DNA of 64,000 nucleotides from Micromonospora sp. WMMA1947 (GCF_027497355.1 NZ_CP114909.1:3863001-3927000), one strand, 5' to 3'. Shown: positions 45,390 to 57,381, numbered from the stretch's first letter. Made by a program: numbers and translations. The notes: generated from the sequence alone by a model not told the origin.

Positions 45390-45441
45390 CCGCCCACACC
45401 GTTGCGGCGACGGCAGCGCGCGCCTTACCGGGGCGCCCGTC

Positions 45442-46716
45442 GTGACCGCCCCCGCGTCTACGGCCGGGCCGGTCGCCCCGCCGCGCGGCGGGCTGTTCCG
45501 GCACCGCGACTTCCGGCTGCTCTGGACCGGCCACACGGTGAGCGCAGTGGGCAGCAACATGACCGCTGTGGCGCTGCCCCTGGTCGCGGTCGCGGTGCTC
45601 GACGCCACCACGTTCCAGGTGGCGGTGCTCACCGCCGCGGCGTGGCTGCCCTGGCTGCTCGCCGGCCTGCCGGTCGGGGCGTGGGTCGACCGGGTCCGTC
45701 GCCGCCCGGTGATGATCGCCGCCGACCTCGCCGCCGCGGCGCTGTTCGCCAGCGTGCCGCTGGCCGCCCTGGCCGGGCTGCTCACCGTCGGGCATCTGCT
45801 GATGGTGGCGCTCGGCGCCGGCCTGGCCCGGGTCTTCTTCGAAACCGCCGACCAGGTCTACCTGCCCACGCTGCTGCGTCCGGAGCAGGTGCCCGAGGCC
45901 AACGCCCGGCTGCACGCCACCCAGACCGCGAGCTACCTCGTCGGGCCCGGACTGGCCGGTCTCGTCGCCCAGCTCGTCGGCGCGGTGACCGCGGTGGCGC
46001 TGGACGCGCTCACCTTCCTGCTGTCCGCGCTCTGCCTGCGCCGGATCAGCGCGGTCGAGGCCCGCCCGCACCGTCCGGACGGGACGACGTCGCTGCGCCG
46101 CGAGGTCGCCGCCGGATTGCGGTTCGTCGTCCGCGACCCGTACCTGCGGGTGCTGACGGTCTTCGGGGCGGCGAGCAACATCGGGCTCATCGGCTACCAG
46201 GCGGTGCTCGTGGTGTTCCTGGTCCGCTCGGCCGAGCTGCCCGCCGGGCTGGTCGGCCTCCTGATCGGACTCGCCAGCCTCGGCGGTGTGATCGGGGCCG
46301 CGCTCGCCGCGCGCCTGGCCCGTCGGCTCGGCAGTGCCCGTACGCTGCTCGTCGCCGGCGCCCTGACCGGCCCGCCCGCGCTGCTCATCCCGCTGGCCGG
46401 GCCCGACGCGCGGACCGCCTGGCTGGTGCTCGGCGGCGTGCTGGTGAGCCTCGGCGTCGCGATCGGCAACGTGGTGAAGGGCAGCTTCCGGCAGACGTAC
46501 ACACCACATCGGCTGCTCGGCCGCGTCACGGTGAGCATGCACCTGCTCAACTACGGCACGATCCCGCTCGCCGCGCTGCTCGCCGGCGCGCTGGGCGCGG
46601 CGTGGGGGCCGGGTGGCGCGATCCGGGTGATGACCGCCTGGCTGGCGCTGACCCCGCTGATCCTGCTGGCCGGGCCACTACGGAAACGGCGCGACCTGCC
46701 GGCCGCGCCGTCCTGA
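45442..46716 (+). CDS. MFS transporter
   Basis: The 424-aa protein has 12 predicted spans and the MFS_3 (enterobactin exporter/macrolide efflux-like) pattern: FRHRDFRLLWTGHTVSAVGSNMTAVALPLVA near the N-terminus and GAWVDRVRRRPVMI in the loop after span 2. Known relatives are drug or siderophore exporters. Its control by the ArsR gene just upstream is plausible. GTG 45442 is used; an earlier GTG at 45386 is out of frame. Confidence 0.9.
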   Translation: MTAPASTAGPVAPPRGGLFRHRDFRLLWTGHTVSAVGSNMTAVALPLVAVAVLDATTFQVAVLTAAAWLPWLLAGLPVGAWVDRVRRRPVMIAADLAAAALFASVPLAALAGLLTVGHLLMVALGAGLARVFFETADQVYLPTLLRPEQVPEANARLHATQTASYLVGPGLAGLVAQLVGAVTAVALDALTFLLSALCLRRISAVEARPHRPDGTTSLRREVAAGLRFVVRDPYLRVLTVFGAASNIGLIGYQAVLVVFLVRSAELPAGLVGLLIGLASLGGVIGAALAARLARRLGSARTLLVAGALTGPPALLIPLAGPDARTAWLVLGGVLVSLGVAIGNVVKGSFRQTYTPHRLLGRVTVSMHLLNYGTIPLAALLAGALGAAWGPGGAIRVMTAWLALTPLILLAGPLRKRRDLPAAPS

Positions 46717-46727
46717 TGATGCACTGC

Positions 46728-46754
46728 GGCGGCGGTCGGACTCCGACCGCCGCC
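46728..46754. terminator. Bidirectional terminator between MFS and cspA
   Basis: A 13-bp stem (46728-46740 with 46742-46754) with a very tight loop lies between the two convergent genes. Confidence 0.65.
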
Positions 46755-46765
46755 ACCGGCACGCG

Positions 46766-46969
46766 TTACATCGGACGAACGTTGTCCGCCTGCGGGCCCT
46801 TCTGCCCCTGGGTCACCTCGAACTCGACCTTCTGGCCCTCGTTCAGCTCGCGGTAGCCACTGCTCTGGATGGCCGAGTAGTGGACGAACACGTCCGGGCC
46901 TCCGCCGTCCTGCTCGATGAAGCCGAAGCCCTTTTCCGAGTTGAACCACTTGACCGTGCCGGTTGCCAT
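46766..46969 (-). CDS. cspA: Cold-shock protein CspA
   Basis: The 67-aa protein has RNP1 KGFGFIEQ and RNP2 DVFVHY, with the usual [10 protein letters not shown] start and an [19 protein letters not shown] core. It binds single-stranded RNA and DNA as an RNA chaperone. GGGAGAG lies just before the ATG. A leader with a CACCGGC/GCCGGTG hairpin (about 47010-47030) precedes it, which may be relevant to cold control. Confidence 0.96.
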   Translation of the reverse strand: MATGTVKWFNSEKGFGFIEQDGGGPDVFVHYSAIQSSGYRELNEGQKVEFEVTQGQKGPQADNVRPM

Positions 46970-47137
46970 GCGTCTCTCCCTGTTCCAATGCGGGCGAACA
47001 CCGGCTCCGCGGCCGGTGATCGCCCTGTACCACCCCGACAGTAACCGTCCGCGCCGGAATTCGCTGCCGGAAGCGCGCGGCGCGCCCGTGAATACGTGCG
47101 CGACGGGAAAAAGACCCCGCCGTCGCGCGGCGCACGG

Positions 47138-47143
47138 CATGCT
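47138..47143 (+). promoter_or_regulatory. -10-like element CATGCT, possibly leaderless
   Basis: CATGCT ends 7 nt before the ATG at 47151. The match is weaker than at the other sites because the first base is C. Confidence 0.35.
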
Positions 47144-47150
47144 TGCCCCG

Positions 47151-47825
47151 ATGAGCAGGCAGACGGCTCTGGCCGACCTGGAGCAGGAGATCGCGGCGCC
47201 CGGCGCGGGCCCGGACCGCCTGCGCCTGGTCGGTACGCCGTTCGTGCCGGAGGTGCGCCTGCACCTGGCCGAGGACGCCATCCTGTGGTGGGCCCGGATG
47301 GAGGCCGCCGCCGGGCGGTCGCTGCCGCCGCCGTACTGGGCGTCGGTCTGGGCCGGTGGGCAGGCGCTCGCCCGGCACCTGCTGGACCATCCCGAGCTGG
47401 CCGCCGGGCGGCGGGTGCTCGACCTGGGCGCCGGATCGGGGCTGGTGGCCATCGCCGCCGCGCTCGCCGGGGCCGACCAGGTGGTCGCCAACGACATCGA
47501 CCCGTACGCGGTGGCGGCGGTCACCCTGAACGCCCGGGCCAACCGGGTCCGGGTGGCCGCCGACGGCGCCGACCTGCTCGACGGGGTGGCGGGCGCCGAC
47601 CTGCTGGTGGCCGGGGACGCGCTCTACGACGCGGGCCTGGCCGCCCGGGTCCTGCCCTACCTGCGGCGCTGCGCCGACCACGGCGTCGAGGTGCTGGTCG
47701 GTGACCCGGACCGGGGCCACCTGCCACCGGACGGGCTGGAACTGGTGGCGAGCTATCCGGTGCCGACCACGGAACCCTCCGTCGACTCGCCGGTGCGCCG
47801 GGTGCAGGTGCTCCGGCCCCGCTGA
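47151..47825 (+). CDS. Class I methyltransferase (ETFB-lysine methyltransferase-like)
   Basis: The 224-aa protein has motif [21 protein letters not shown], an Asn-Asp-Ile-Asp acidic loop (ANDIDPYA), and [11 protein letters not shown] as motif II. The [26 protein letters not shown]-terminal block (core [14 protein letters not shown]) resembles METTL20/ETFB and other protein-lysine methyltransferases. The substrate protein is not identified. An in-frame ATG at 47139 would add four residues. Confidence 0.87.
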   Translation: MSRQTALADLEQEIAAPGAGPDRLRLVGTPFVPEVRLHLAEDAILWWARMEAAAGRSLPPPYWASVWAGGQALARHLLDHPELAAGRRVLDLGAGSGLVAIAAALAGADQVVANDIDPYAVAAVTLNARANRVRVAADGADLLDGVAGADLLVAGDALYDAGLAARVLPYLRRCADHGVEVLVGDPDRGHLPPDGLELVASYPVPTTEPSVDSPVRRVQVLRPR

Positions 47826-47900
47826 CCCTAGGGGTCTCCCGGGCGGGTGTCGGGGACCACTGGGGGATCATGCCCGATGTGCCGGGGTGCCGGCGCGGCA

Positions 47901-47906
47901 TAGCGT
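47901..47906 (+). promoter_or_regulatory. -10 element TAGCGT of the DedA gene, leaderless
   Basis: TAGCGT ends 7 nt before the ATG at 47914. Confidence 0.5.
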
Positions 47907-47913
47907 GCAGCTC

Positions 47914-48522
47914 ATGAACGAACTCATGGCCGCCGCCGGTGAGCTGCCCACCACCCTGCTGATGGGGCTGCTGGGCGTGGTGATGCTCGCCGACGCCGTA
48001 CCCCTGATCGGGGTGCTGGTGCCCGGCGACGCCGCGGTCCTGGCCGCGGTCGGCGCGGGTCGCCCGGCCGGAGGCGCGCTCACCGTCGCGGCGGTGGTCG
48101 CCGGCTGCCTGGCCGGCTGGTCACTGAGCTTCTTCGCCGGCCGGCGCTGGGGCGGGCAGCTGCGCGACAGCCGGGTGGGCGGCTGGATCGGCGAGTCCCG
48201 CTGGGTCGCCGCCGAGACGCTGCTGCACCGCGGCGGCGGGCGGATCGTGCTGGTGGCGCCGTTCCTGCCGGTGTTCAACGCGTTGCTGCCGCTCGCGGCG
48301 GGCGGGCTGCGGATGTCGTACCGGCGGTTCCTGGCCTGCGCGGCGGCCGGGGCCACCGCGTGGGCCGCGCTCTACGTGGCGCTGGGGCTCGCCGCGCGGG
48401 CGCTGACCGGCCTGCTGCCCGGGGCGCTCGATCCGACGGTGCTGACCATGGCGGTCGGGCTGCTGCTGGCCGGACCGGTGCTGCTCGCCACCCGGCGCCG
48501 GCTGCGGGCGGTCACCGGCTGA
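47914..48522 (+). CDS. DedA-family membrane protein
   Basis: The 202-aa protein has the DedA/VTT pattern: DAVPLIGVLVPGDAA near the N-terminus, GCLAGWSLSFFAGRRWG, then GGGRIVLVAPFLPVFNALLPLAAGGLRMSYRRFL, where the usual RFIP.VR block is changed to APFLPVFN. About four or five spans are present. Family members help recycle lipid carriers or translocate lipids. It is a second DedA-type gene in the window and is unlinked to the first. Confidence 0.88.
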   Translation: MNELMAAAGELPTTLLMGLLGVVMLADAVPLIGVLVPGDAAVLAAVGAGRPAGGALTVAAVVAGCLAGWSLSFFAGRRWGGQLRDSRVGGWIGESRWVAAETLLHRGGGRIVLVAPFLPVFNALLPLAAGGLRMSYRRFLACAAAGATAWAALYVALGLAARALTGLLPGALDPTVLTMAVGLLLAGPVLLATRRRLRAVTG

Positions 48523-48525
48523 CCG

Positions 48526-48564
48526 CGCCCGGCCCGGCCGTCACGGGGGAGGCCGGACCGGGCG
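48526..48564. terminator. Terminator between convergent DedA and MBL genes
   Basis: An inverted repeat of 14 bp with one mismatch (48526-48539 with 48551-48564) and an 11-nt loop lies between the genes. Confidence 0.65.
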
Positions 48565-48567
48565 TGC

Positions 48568-49239
48568 TCACCAGCCGCGGGCGCGCCACTGCGGCAGTGC
48601 GGGCCGCTCGGCGCCGATGGTGCTGTCCTTGCCGTGGCCCGGGTAGAACCAGGTGTCGTCCGGCAACTGGTCGAAGAGCTTGGCCTCGACGTCGTCGATG
48701 AGCCGGCCGAAGCGCTCCGGGTCCTGGTCGGTGTTGCCGACTCCACCCGGGAAGAGCGAGTCGCCGGTGAACAGGTGCGGGGTACCGGCCGGGTCGCGGT
48801 AGAGCAGCGCGATCGAGCCCGGCGTGTGCCCGCGCAGGTGGATGACCTCCAGCGCGCAGTCGCCGACCGGCACCGTGTCGCCGTCGGCGAGCCGCTCGGC
48901 GGAGATGGGCAGCCCCGCGGCGTCGTCGGCGTGCACCAGCGCGCGCGCCCCGGTCTTGGCCACCACCTCCTCCAGCGCGACCCAGTGGTCCATGTGCTGG
49001 TGCGTGGTCACCACGGCGGCCAGCCCGCCGTCGCCGACCAGCTCCAGCAGGCGCGGCGCCTCGTTCGCGGCGTCGATCAGCACCTGCTCGCCGGTGGCGT
49101 GGCAGCGCAGCAGATAGGCGTTGTTGTCCATCGGGCCGACCGACAGCTTGGTGACGGTGAGCCGGTCGAGCTCGCGCACGGCCGGCGGACCGCCGGGCGT
49201 GACGTGTCCGGTGTAGGTCATGACGATGTTCAGATCCAT
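48568..49239 (-). CDS. Metallo-beta-lactamase-fold hydrolase (glyoxalase II-like)
   Basis: The 223-aa protein has the binuclear metal site THQHMDH (H80, H82, D84, H85), H138 (HLRGHTPG), D160 (FTGDSLF) and H202 (YPGHG). The TPGSIALLY and TGDSLFPGGVGNTDQDPERF blocks match the glyoxalase II/persulfide dioxygenase group. It lies next to an MPI-family (mycothiol-linked) gene, so thiol-ester or thiol-adduct hydrolysis is a reasonable guess. The start overlaps the reconstructed end of that gene by 10 nt. Confidence 0.9.
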   Translation of the reverse strand: MDLNIVMTYTGHVTPGGPPAVRELDRLTVTKLSVGPMDNNAYLLRCHATGEQVLIDAANEAPRLLELVGDGGLAAVVTTHQHMDHWVALEEVVAKTGARALVHADDAAGLPISAERLADGDTVPVGDCALEVIHLRGHTPGSIALLYRDPAGTPHLFTGDSLFPGGVGNTDQDPERFGRLIDDVEAKLFDQLPDDTWFYPGHGKDSTIGAERPALPQWRARGW

Positions 49240-49945
49240 TCCGGTGGGTTCGGCAGGGGGCCGTCGGGTCGACGGTGAGCAGTTCGCCCGCGCCCCGGCC
49301 GGTCAGCCAGGCGGCGAGTTCCGGCGCGGGGCCGGTGACCGTGGGCGCCCCCTCGGGGTCACCCACGACGAGTTCGGACGCCGCGCCGTCGAAACGCAGC
49401 ACCATGGCCGGGGCGGCCGGGTTGCCGGCCAGCCCGGTCACCACCTCGTGCAGCAGCCGCTGGGCGAACGCCTCCGGCCAGTCCGCGGGCCGGTAACCGG
49501 CCGCCAGGTCGACGTGGTGCACCTCGACCTCGCGCAGCCGGCCCCAGACCAGCATCGCCGCCGGCCACGGGCCGCGCCGGGTCTGCACCGTGGCGCCCCA
49601 GGCGTCCACCGGCATCGCCGCGACCGCCGCGTCGAAGCGCTGGCCGCTGCGGCGTACGTCGTCCAGCAGGTCGGCGGGACCGCGGTCGGCGCCGGCCTCG
49701 ATGTCGTCGGCGCGGGCCTGCGCCGAGGCGTACATCGGGATCTCCTCGCCGGTGCGCGCCGAGGTGAGGAGGTTGACGAACCCGTCGGCGTTGCGGGCCA
49801 GGTGGGTGAGCACATGCGCGCGGGACCAGCCCGGCAGCAGGGAGGGCGCCGCGACGTCCGCCGCGGTCAGGCCGGACACGGTACGCACCAGCCGGTCGTT
49901 CGCCTCGGCCAGCGCGCCGGTCAGCAGCAGGGGGTCGGCGGTCAT
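49230..49945 (-). CDS. Maleylpyruvate isomerase-family (MPI/DinB) protein, 3' end frameshifted
   Basis: The N-terminal DinB-like domain has the zinc site LTHLARN, E and REVEVHHVDLAAGY, and GWSRAHVLTHLARNADG (core GWSRAHVLTHLARN) is typical of mycothiol-dependent MPI and related transferases. The frame ends abnormally: it continues into the next gene for another 240 codons to 48512. One extra C in the C-run near 49252-49256 (minus strand) would restore LPNPPEWI and a TGA at 49230-49232, for 238 aa. The region is 716 nt long, one less than a multiple of three. The fused 477-codon frame is not a real protein in my view. Confidence 0.8.
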
Positions 49946-50040
49946 CTCGTACTCACGCGTCCGACCCTAGCGGGCCGGACCTTGCCGTGCCCGCGGGGAA
50001 ATCGCTTTCGGCGCGTCGGCGCGCCACCTACCGTCGGGGC

Positions 50041-50149
50041 CGACGAGGTCGGGCCGCGCGGTCCACCTCGTCGCGAACGCGGCACCGGGAGTCGGAGGGG
50101 AGGTGGTGTGCATGCCGGTCGCAGCGCGTGTGTTCCGCCGTACCTCCCC
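50041..50149 (+). promoter_or_regulatory. Leader with two hairpins upstream of rsgA
   Basis: CGACGAGGT (50041-50049) pairs with ACCTCGTCG (50065-50073), and GGGGAGGT (50097-50104) pairs with ACCTCCCC (50142-50149). The second hairpin covers the ribosome-binding site of a small leader frame. The GAGGT and ACCTC parts could also swap partners. Confidence 0.5.
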
Positions 50150-50162
50150 TCGACACCGATGA
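50112..50162 (+). CDS. 16-aa leader peptide upstream of rsgA
   Basis: A short frame, MPVAARVFRRTSPRHR, runs from ATG 50112 to TGA 50160-50162. A good Shine-Dalgarno GGAGGTG lies 6 nt upstream. Its stop is 7 nt before the rsgA ATG, and the rsgA ribosome-binding site GAGGA overlaps its end, so translation could be coupled. Five of its 16 residues are Arg. It is too short to test by similarity, so it is an inference from position and signals. Confidence 0.45.
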   Translation: MPVAARVFRRTSPRHR

Positions 50163-50169
50163 GGACACC

Positions 50170-51249
50170 ATGACTCTCGATCTGACCGCCCTCGGCTGGG
50201 ACGCCGGCTGGGCGGCCCACCTCGACCGGCGCGCCGGCCACCGTCACGGGCGCGTCGCCCGGGTGGACCGGGGCGTCTGCACCGTGCTGTGCCCGCAGGG
50301 GCCGGTGCGGGCCAGCCTCGGCGGCGGCGTGCTTTCCGCCGCCGCCCGTGACCTGACCGCGTTGCCCTGCGCGGGTGACTGGGTGCTGCTGTCCACCTGG
50401 CCGGACGGCCCGGTCACGGTGGAGGCGGTGCTGCCGCGGCGGACCGCCCTGGTGCGGCGTACCGCCGGCAAGGACGCCAGCGGCCAGGTGCTGGCCGCCA
50501 ACCTCGACGCCGCCGCGGTGGTCGAGCCGGTGCACCCGGAACCGGACGCCGCGCGGATCGAGCGGCTGCTGTCCCTGGTGCACGAATCCGGGGCGGAGCC
50601 GCTCGTCGTGCTCACCAAGGCCGACCTCGCCGCCGACCCGGAAGCGGTGGCCCGGCAGCTGACCGACCTCGCGCCGGGGGTGCCGGTGCTGCCGGTCAGC
50701 GCCGAGCGGGGCACCGGCCTGGCGCCGCTGCGCCGCCACGTCGCCCCGGGGCGCACGCTCGGCCTGCTCGGCCCCTCCGGGGCCGGCAAGTCGAGCCTGG
50801 TCAACGCGCTCGCCGGGGCCGAGGTGATGCGTACCCAGGCGATCCGCCGGGTCGACGGCAAGGGCCGGCACACCACCACCTGGCGGTCGCTGGTGCCGCT
50901 GCCGGGTGGGGGAGCGGTGCTGGACACCCCCGGCGTACGGGCGGTCGGCCTGCTCGACGGCGCGGCCGGACTGGACCGGGCGTTCGCCGACATCACCGAG
51001 CTGGCCGCCGGCTGCCGGTACGGCGACTGCGCCCACGACGCCGAGCCGGGCTGCGCGGTGCGGGCCGCGCTGGACGACGGCGAGCTGCCGGTGCGCCGCT
51101 GGGAGAGCTGGCGGCGGCTCCAGCGGGAGATCGAGTACGAGAGCGGTCGCCGCGCGGCCCGGCTGGCGGCCGAACGGCGGGGTGGCCGGCGGGGCGGGAG
51201 GCGACGGACCGGACGTCCGGCGACCCCGCCCGCTCCCGGGGGATTCTGA
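50170..51249 (+). CDS. rsgA: Ribosome small subunit-dependent GTPase A (RsgA)
   Basis: The circularly permuted GTPase has TKAD (149-152) before the P-loop GPSGAGKS (201-208) and DTPG (252-255), with an N-terminal OB domain and a C-terminal zinc knuckle (C282, C287, H289, C295). RsgA checks maturation of the 30S subunit decoding centre. The 359-aa length is usual, with a basic Arg/Gly-rich tail. A leader frame and hairpins precede it. Confidence 0.95.
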   Translation: MTLDLTALGWDAGWAAHLDRRAGHRHGRVARVDRGVCTVLCPQGPVRASLGGGVLSAAARDLTALPCAGDWVLLSTWPDGPVTVEAVLPRRTALVRRTAGKDASGQVLAANLDAAAVVEPVHPEPDAARIERLLSLVHESGAEPLVVLTKADLAADPEAVARQLTDLAPGVPVLPVSAERGTGLAPLRRHVAPGRTLGLLGPSGAGKSSLVNALAGAEVMRTQAIRRVDGKGRHTTTWRSLVPLPGGGAVLDTPGVRAVGLLDGAAGLDRAFADITELAAGCRYGDCAHDAEPGCAVRAALDDGELPVRRWESWRRLQREIEYESGRRAARLAAERRGGRRGGRRRTGRPATPPAPGGF

Positions 51250-51457
51250 ACCGGCCCGGGCCGGTCGGGCCGACCTGCGTGGTTCGCGCCCGACCGGCCT
51301 GAGCTGGGGGAATGTTCGCGCGACGGAAGTTGTCATACGTCGGGGCTAGAGTTGCCGAGGCGTCTTTTCTGCGCCCCGACAACCTGTGAAAACCACCCAG
51401 ACCCGGCGTCTGGTGCACAGATCCGCCTCATATCTTTCTTCCGGGAGCACACGCACC
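51250..51457. promoter_or_regulatory. uvrA upstream region
   Basis: No gene is seen in these 208 bp. TTGTCA (51331-51336) and TAGAGT (51348-51353) are present but only 11 nt apart, too close for a standard promoter; TAGAGT alone may serve as -10. No LexA-type operator was recognised. Confidence 0.35.
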
Positions 51458-54400
<2,943 letters not shown>

Positions 54401-54518
54401 CCCATCCGGTACGCGTTTTCGCAGGCCGGGCCGTCGGTGCCCGGTCTGTGACGCGCCAGTATGAACCGTGCCCCACGCTGGTGCGTGTTTCCGCAGTAAG
54501 CCAAGAGAAAGGCCGGAT

Positions 54519-55007
54519 ATGAGTGATGATCAGGCGTTGACCCGACCGGTCACCCAGAGCCGCCGTACCCTGCTCGCCGGGGCCGGAGCGCTCGGCGCGG
54601 CCGTGGTGCTCGCGGGCTGCGGCAGCGACGACGACGCGTCCCCGGGGGCGGCCCCGACCAGCGGCGGCCCGCCCGGCGCCACCGCGACCGGCGACGCCGG
54701 CGGCGGCGACCGGGACGGCAGCAGCGCGCTGGCGCGCACCTCGGACATCCCGGTCGGCGGCGGTGCCGTCTTCGCCAGCCAGGGCGTGGTGATCACCCAG
54801 CCCGAGGCCGGCCAGTTCAAGGCGTTCGACCCGATCTGCACGCACCAGCGCTGCCCGGTGTCGAACGTCGACGGCGGCACGATCAACTGCACCTGCCACA
54901 ACAGCCGGTTCTCGATCGTCGACGGCTCGGTGAAGGGTGGCCCGGCCACCAAGCCGCTCGCGGCGAAGGAGATCAAGGTCGACGGCGACCAGATCAAGCT
55001 GGCCTGA
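54519..55007 (+). CDS. Rieske [2Fe-2S] protein with Tat signal and lipobox
   Basis: The 162-aa protein has a twin-arginine motif ([14 protein letters not shown]) followed by a lipobox (VLAGC), so it should be Tat-exported and lipidated. A Ser/Gly/Asp-rich linker leads to a Rieske domain with CTHQRC and CTCHNSRF, the cluster ligands. The third conserved block ([17 protein letters not shown]) is present. Such orphan Rieske proteins sit in the envelope and can pass electrons to membrane partners; none is adjacent. AAGAGAAAGG lies before the ATG. Confidence 0.92.
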   Translation: MSDDQALTRPVTQSRRTLLAGAGALGAAVVLAGCGSDDDASPGAAPTSGGPPGATATGDAGGGDRDGSSALARTSDIPVGGGAVFASQGVVITQPEAGQFKAFDPICTHQRCPVSNVDGGTINCTCHNSRFSIVDGSVKGGPATKPLAAKEIKVDGDQIKLA

Positions 55008-55013
55008 CCCGTT

Positions 55014-55050
55014 CCGCGCCCCCGCCGGCACGTCGTCGGCGGGGGCGCGG
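55014..55050. terminator. Terminator after the Rieske gene
   Basis: A perfect 14-bp stem (55014-55027 with 55037-55050) and a 9-nt loop lie just after the stop codon. Confidence 0.75.
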
Positions 55051-55077
55051 CGACGGTCGCGTGTCAGGGGTGCGGAC

Positions 55078-55083
55078 TAGGCT
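55078..55083 (+). promoter_or_regulatory. -10 element TAGGCT of uvrC, leaderless
   Basis: TAGGCT ends 7 nt before the GTG at 55091. Confidence 0.55.
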
Positions 55084-55090
55084 TGACACC

Positions 55091-57037
55091 GTGGCTGACC
55101 CCTCGACCTACCGTCCCGCGCCCGGCACCATCCCGGAGTCGCCAGGGGTCTACCGCTTCCGCGACGGCACCGGCCGGGTGATCTACGTCGGCAAGGCGCG
55201 CAACCTGCGCAGCCGGCTCAACTCCTACTTCGCCGACCCGGTCGGCCTGCACCAGCGCACCCGGCAGATGGTGTTCACCGCCGAGTCGGTCGACTGGATC
55301 ACCGTCGCCACCGAGGTCGAGGCGCTCCAGCAGGAATACACCTGGATCAAGCAGTACGACCCCCGGTTCAACGTCCGCTACCGCGACGACAAGTCCTACC
55401 CCTACCTCGCGGTCACGCTCGACGAGGAATACCCCCGGTTGCAGGTGATGCGCGGGGTGAAGCGCAAGGGCGTGCGCTACTTCGGGCCGTACTCCCACGC
55501 CTGGGCGATCCGCGAGACGCTCGACCTGCTGCTGCGCGTCTTCCCGGCGCGGACCTGCTCGTCCGGGGTGTTCAAGCGGGCCGGGCAGGTCGGCCGGCCC
55601 TGCCTGCTGGGCTACATCGGCAAGTGCTCCGCGCCGTGCGTCGGCAGCGTCACCGCCGACCAGCACCGGGAGATCGTCGACGGCTTCTGCGACTTCATGG
55701 CCGGCCGCACCGACACCATGGTCCGGCGGCTGGAGAAAGAGATGCTCGACGCCAGCGAGCAGCTGGAGTTCGAGCGGGCCGCCCGGCTGCGCGACGACGT
55801 CGCGGCGCTGCGCCGGGCGATGGAGAAGCAGACGGTGGTGCTCGGCGACGGCACCGACGCCGACGTGGTCGCCTTCGCCGACGACCCGCTCGAAGCCGCC
55901 GTGCAGGTGTTCCACGTCCGCGGCGGCCGGGTGCGCGGTCAGCGCGGCTGGGTGGTGGAGAAGACCGAGGAGCTGACCACCGGCGACCTCGTGCACCACT
56001 TCTGCACCCAGGTGTACGGCGGCGAGCAGGGCGAGGCCGACGTGCCCCGCGAACTGCTCGTCCCCGAGCTGCCGGGCGACGCCGAGGCGCTCGCCGACTG
56101 GCTCACCGCCCGCCGGGGCAGCCGGGTGTCGCTGCGGGTGCCGCAGCGCGGCGACAAGCGGTCGCTGCTGGAGACCGTCGAGCGCAACGCCAAGGACGCG
56201 CTGGCCCGGCACAAGCTCAAGCGGGCCGGTGACCTGACCACCCGCAGTCAGGCGCTCGACGAGATCGCCGAGGCGCTCGGCATGAACACCTCGCCGCTGC
56301 GCATCGAGTGCTTCGACGTGTCCCAGATCCAGGGCACCGACGTGGTCGCCAGCATGGTCGTGTTCGAGGACGGGCTGCCCCGCAAGAGCGAGTACCGCCG
56401 GTTCATCGTGCGCGGCGCCACCGACGACCTGTCGGCCATGTCCGAGGTGCTGCGGCGGCGGTTCGCCCGCTACCTCGACGCCCGCGCCGAAACCGGCGAG
56501 CTGGGCGAGGAGACCGCCTCCGACCCCGACCGCCCCGGCATCGACCCGACCACGGGGCGACCGCGCAAGTTCGCGTACCCGCCGCAGCTCGTGGTGGTCG
56601 ACGGCGGCCCGCCCCAGGTCGCCGCCGCCGCGAAGGCGCTCGCCGAGCTGGGCATCGACGACGTGGCGCTGTGCGGGCTGGCCAAGCGGCTGGAGGAGGT
56701 CTGGCTGCCCGACGACGAGTTCCCGGTGATCCTGCCGCGCACCTCCGAGGCGCTCTACCTGCTGCAGCGGGTCCGCGACGAGGCGCACCGCTTCGCCATC
56801 ACGTTCCACCGGCAGCGGCGTTCCAAGCGCATGACCGAATCCGCGCTGGACAACGTCCCCGGCCTCGGTGAGGTACGCCGCAAGGCGCTGCTGCGGCACT
56901 TCGGCTCGTTGAAGCGGCTGGCGTCCGCCACGGTGGAGGAGATCACCGAGGTGCCCGGGGTGGGCAGGCGTACGGCCGAGGCGATCCTGGCCGCGCTGGA
57001 CGGCTCCACCACCACCGAAGCCGCCCCCCGTTCCTGA
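55091..57037 (+). CDS. uvrC: Excinuclease ABC subunit C
   Basis: The 648-aa protein has an N-terminal GIY-YIG nuclease domain ([12 protein letters not shown]...[18 protein letters not shown]), a UVR domain around 210-245, an RNase H-like endonuclease domain with [18 protein letters not shown] (core FDVSQIQG) and a C-terminal helix-hairpin-helix pair. It incises DNA on both sides of the lesion in the UvrB complex. The GTG is set by the -10 box 7 nt upstream; ATG 55061 would precede the promoter. Confidence 0.97.
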   Translation: MADPSTYRPAPGTIPESPGVYRFRDGTGRVIYVGKARNLRSRLNSYFADPVGLHQRTRQMVFTAESVDWITVATEVEALQQEYTWIKQYDPRFNVRYRDDKSYPYLAVTLDEEYPRLQVMRGVKRKGVRYFGPYSHAWAIRETLDLLLRVFPARTCSSGVFKRAGQVGRPCLLGYIGKCSAPCVGSVTADQHREIVDGFCDFMAGRTDTMVRRLEKEMLDASEQLEFERAARLRDDVAALRRAMEKQTVVLGDGTDADVVAFADDPLEAAVQVFHVRGGRVRGQRGWVVEKTEELTTGDLVHHFCTQVYGGEQGEADVPRELLVPELPGDAEALADWLTARRGSRVSLRVPQRGDKRSLLETVERNAKDALARHKLKRAGDLTTRSQALDEIAEALGMNTSPLRIECFDVSQIQGTDVVASMVVFEDGLPRKSEYRRFIVRGATDDLSAMSEVLRRRFARYLDARAETGELGEETASDPDRPGIDPTTGRPRKFAYPPQLVVVDGGPPQVAAAAKALAELGIDDVALCGLAKRLEEVWLPDDEFPVILPRTSEALYLLQRVRDEAHRFAITFHRQRRSKRMTESALDNVPGLGEVRRKALLRHFGSLKRLASATVEEITEVPGVGRRTAEAILAALDGSTTTEAAPRS

Positions 57038-57149
57038 CCCTTCTCCTGCTCGCGCCTGCCGTCGTGGGGCCCCGGCCGCTGTCCGGCGTGCGTCAACAAA
57101 CGCCCGGTGTCCGGTCCGCCGGCCCCCCACCGCCGTCGCGTGCCGTGGG

Positions 57150-57198
57150 TGGAACGCCATGGGTGCCTCGGGCTGCTTTTGGCACCCATGCCGCTCCA
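57150..57198. repeat. Tandem hairpin repeat, copy 1
   Basis: An 18-bp arm (57150-57167) pairs with 57181-57198 with two mismatches, enclosing a 13-nt loop. Copy 2 has the same design and the first 10 or more bases of the arm in common. Confidence 0.65.
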
Positions 57199-57222
57199 GT
57201 CGCCGTCGCCAGGTGCCTCGGG

Positions 57223-57271
57223 TGGAACGCCATGGGTGTCTTCGCCCGCCTTTGACACCTACGCCGTTCCA
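57223..57271. repeat. Tandem hairpin repeat, copy 2
   Basis: The arms 57223-57240 and 57254-57271 pair with three mismatches around a 13-nt loop. The pair at the loop end is C-G in copy 1 and T-A here, a compensating change. Confidence 0.65.
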
Positions 57272-57314
57272 GCCACGCCTGTTCCCGATGGGCGAAACCG
57301 CCATCCCGTCCCCT

Positions 57315-57381
57315 GATCTTGCAGTTGGTGCCCAACAAGTGCCCGCTTTGCGAGGCTTGTCGCGCACCAAACTGCAAGATC
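57315..57381. repeat. GATC-ended hairpin element D
   Basis: GATCTTGCAGTT-GGTGC (57315-57331) pairs with 57364-57381 with one bulged base. The 32-nt loop contains a smaller ACAAG/CTTGT hairpin. It matches elements A, B and C. Confidence 0.8.

Noticed and set aside
48512..49945. A 477-codon fusion of the MPI-family domain to a frame inside the MBL gene
   Set aside because: The C-terminal half is low complexity and lies in the wrong frame of a complete MBL gene. A one-base change restores a normal ending.
51250..51457. LexA-type SOS operators before uvrA (and likewise before uvrB)
   Set aside because: No GAAC-N4-GTTC-like palindrome was found in either upstream region.
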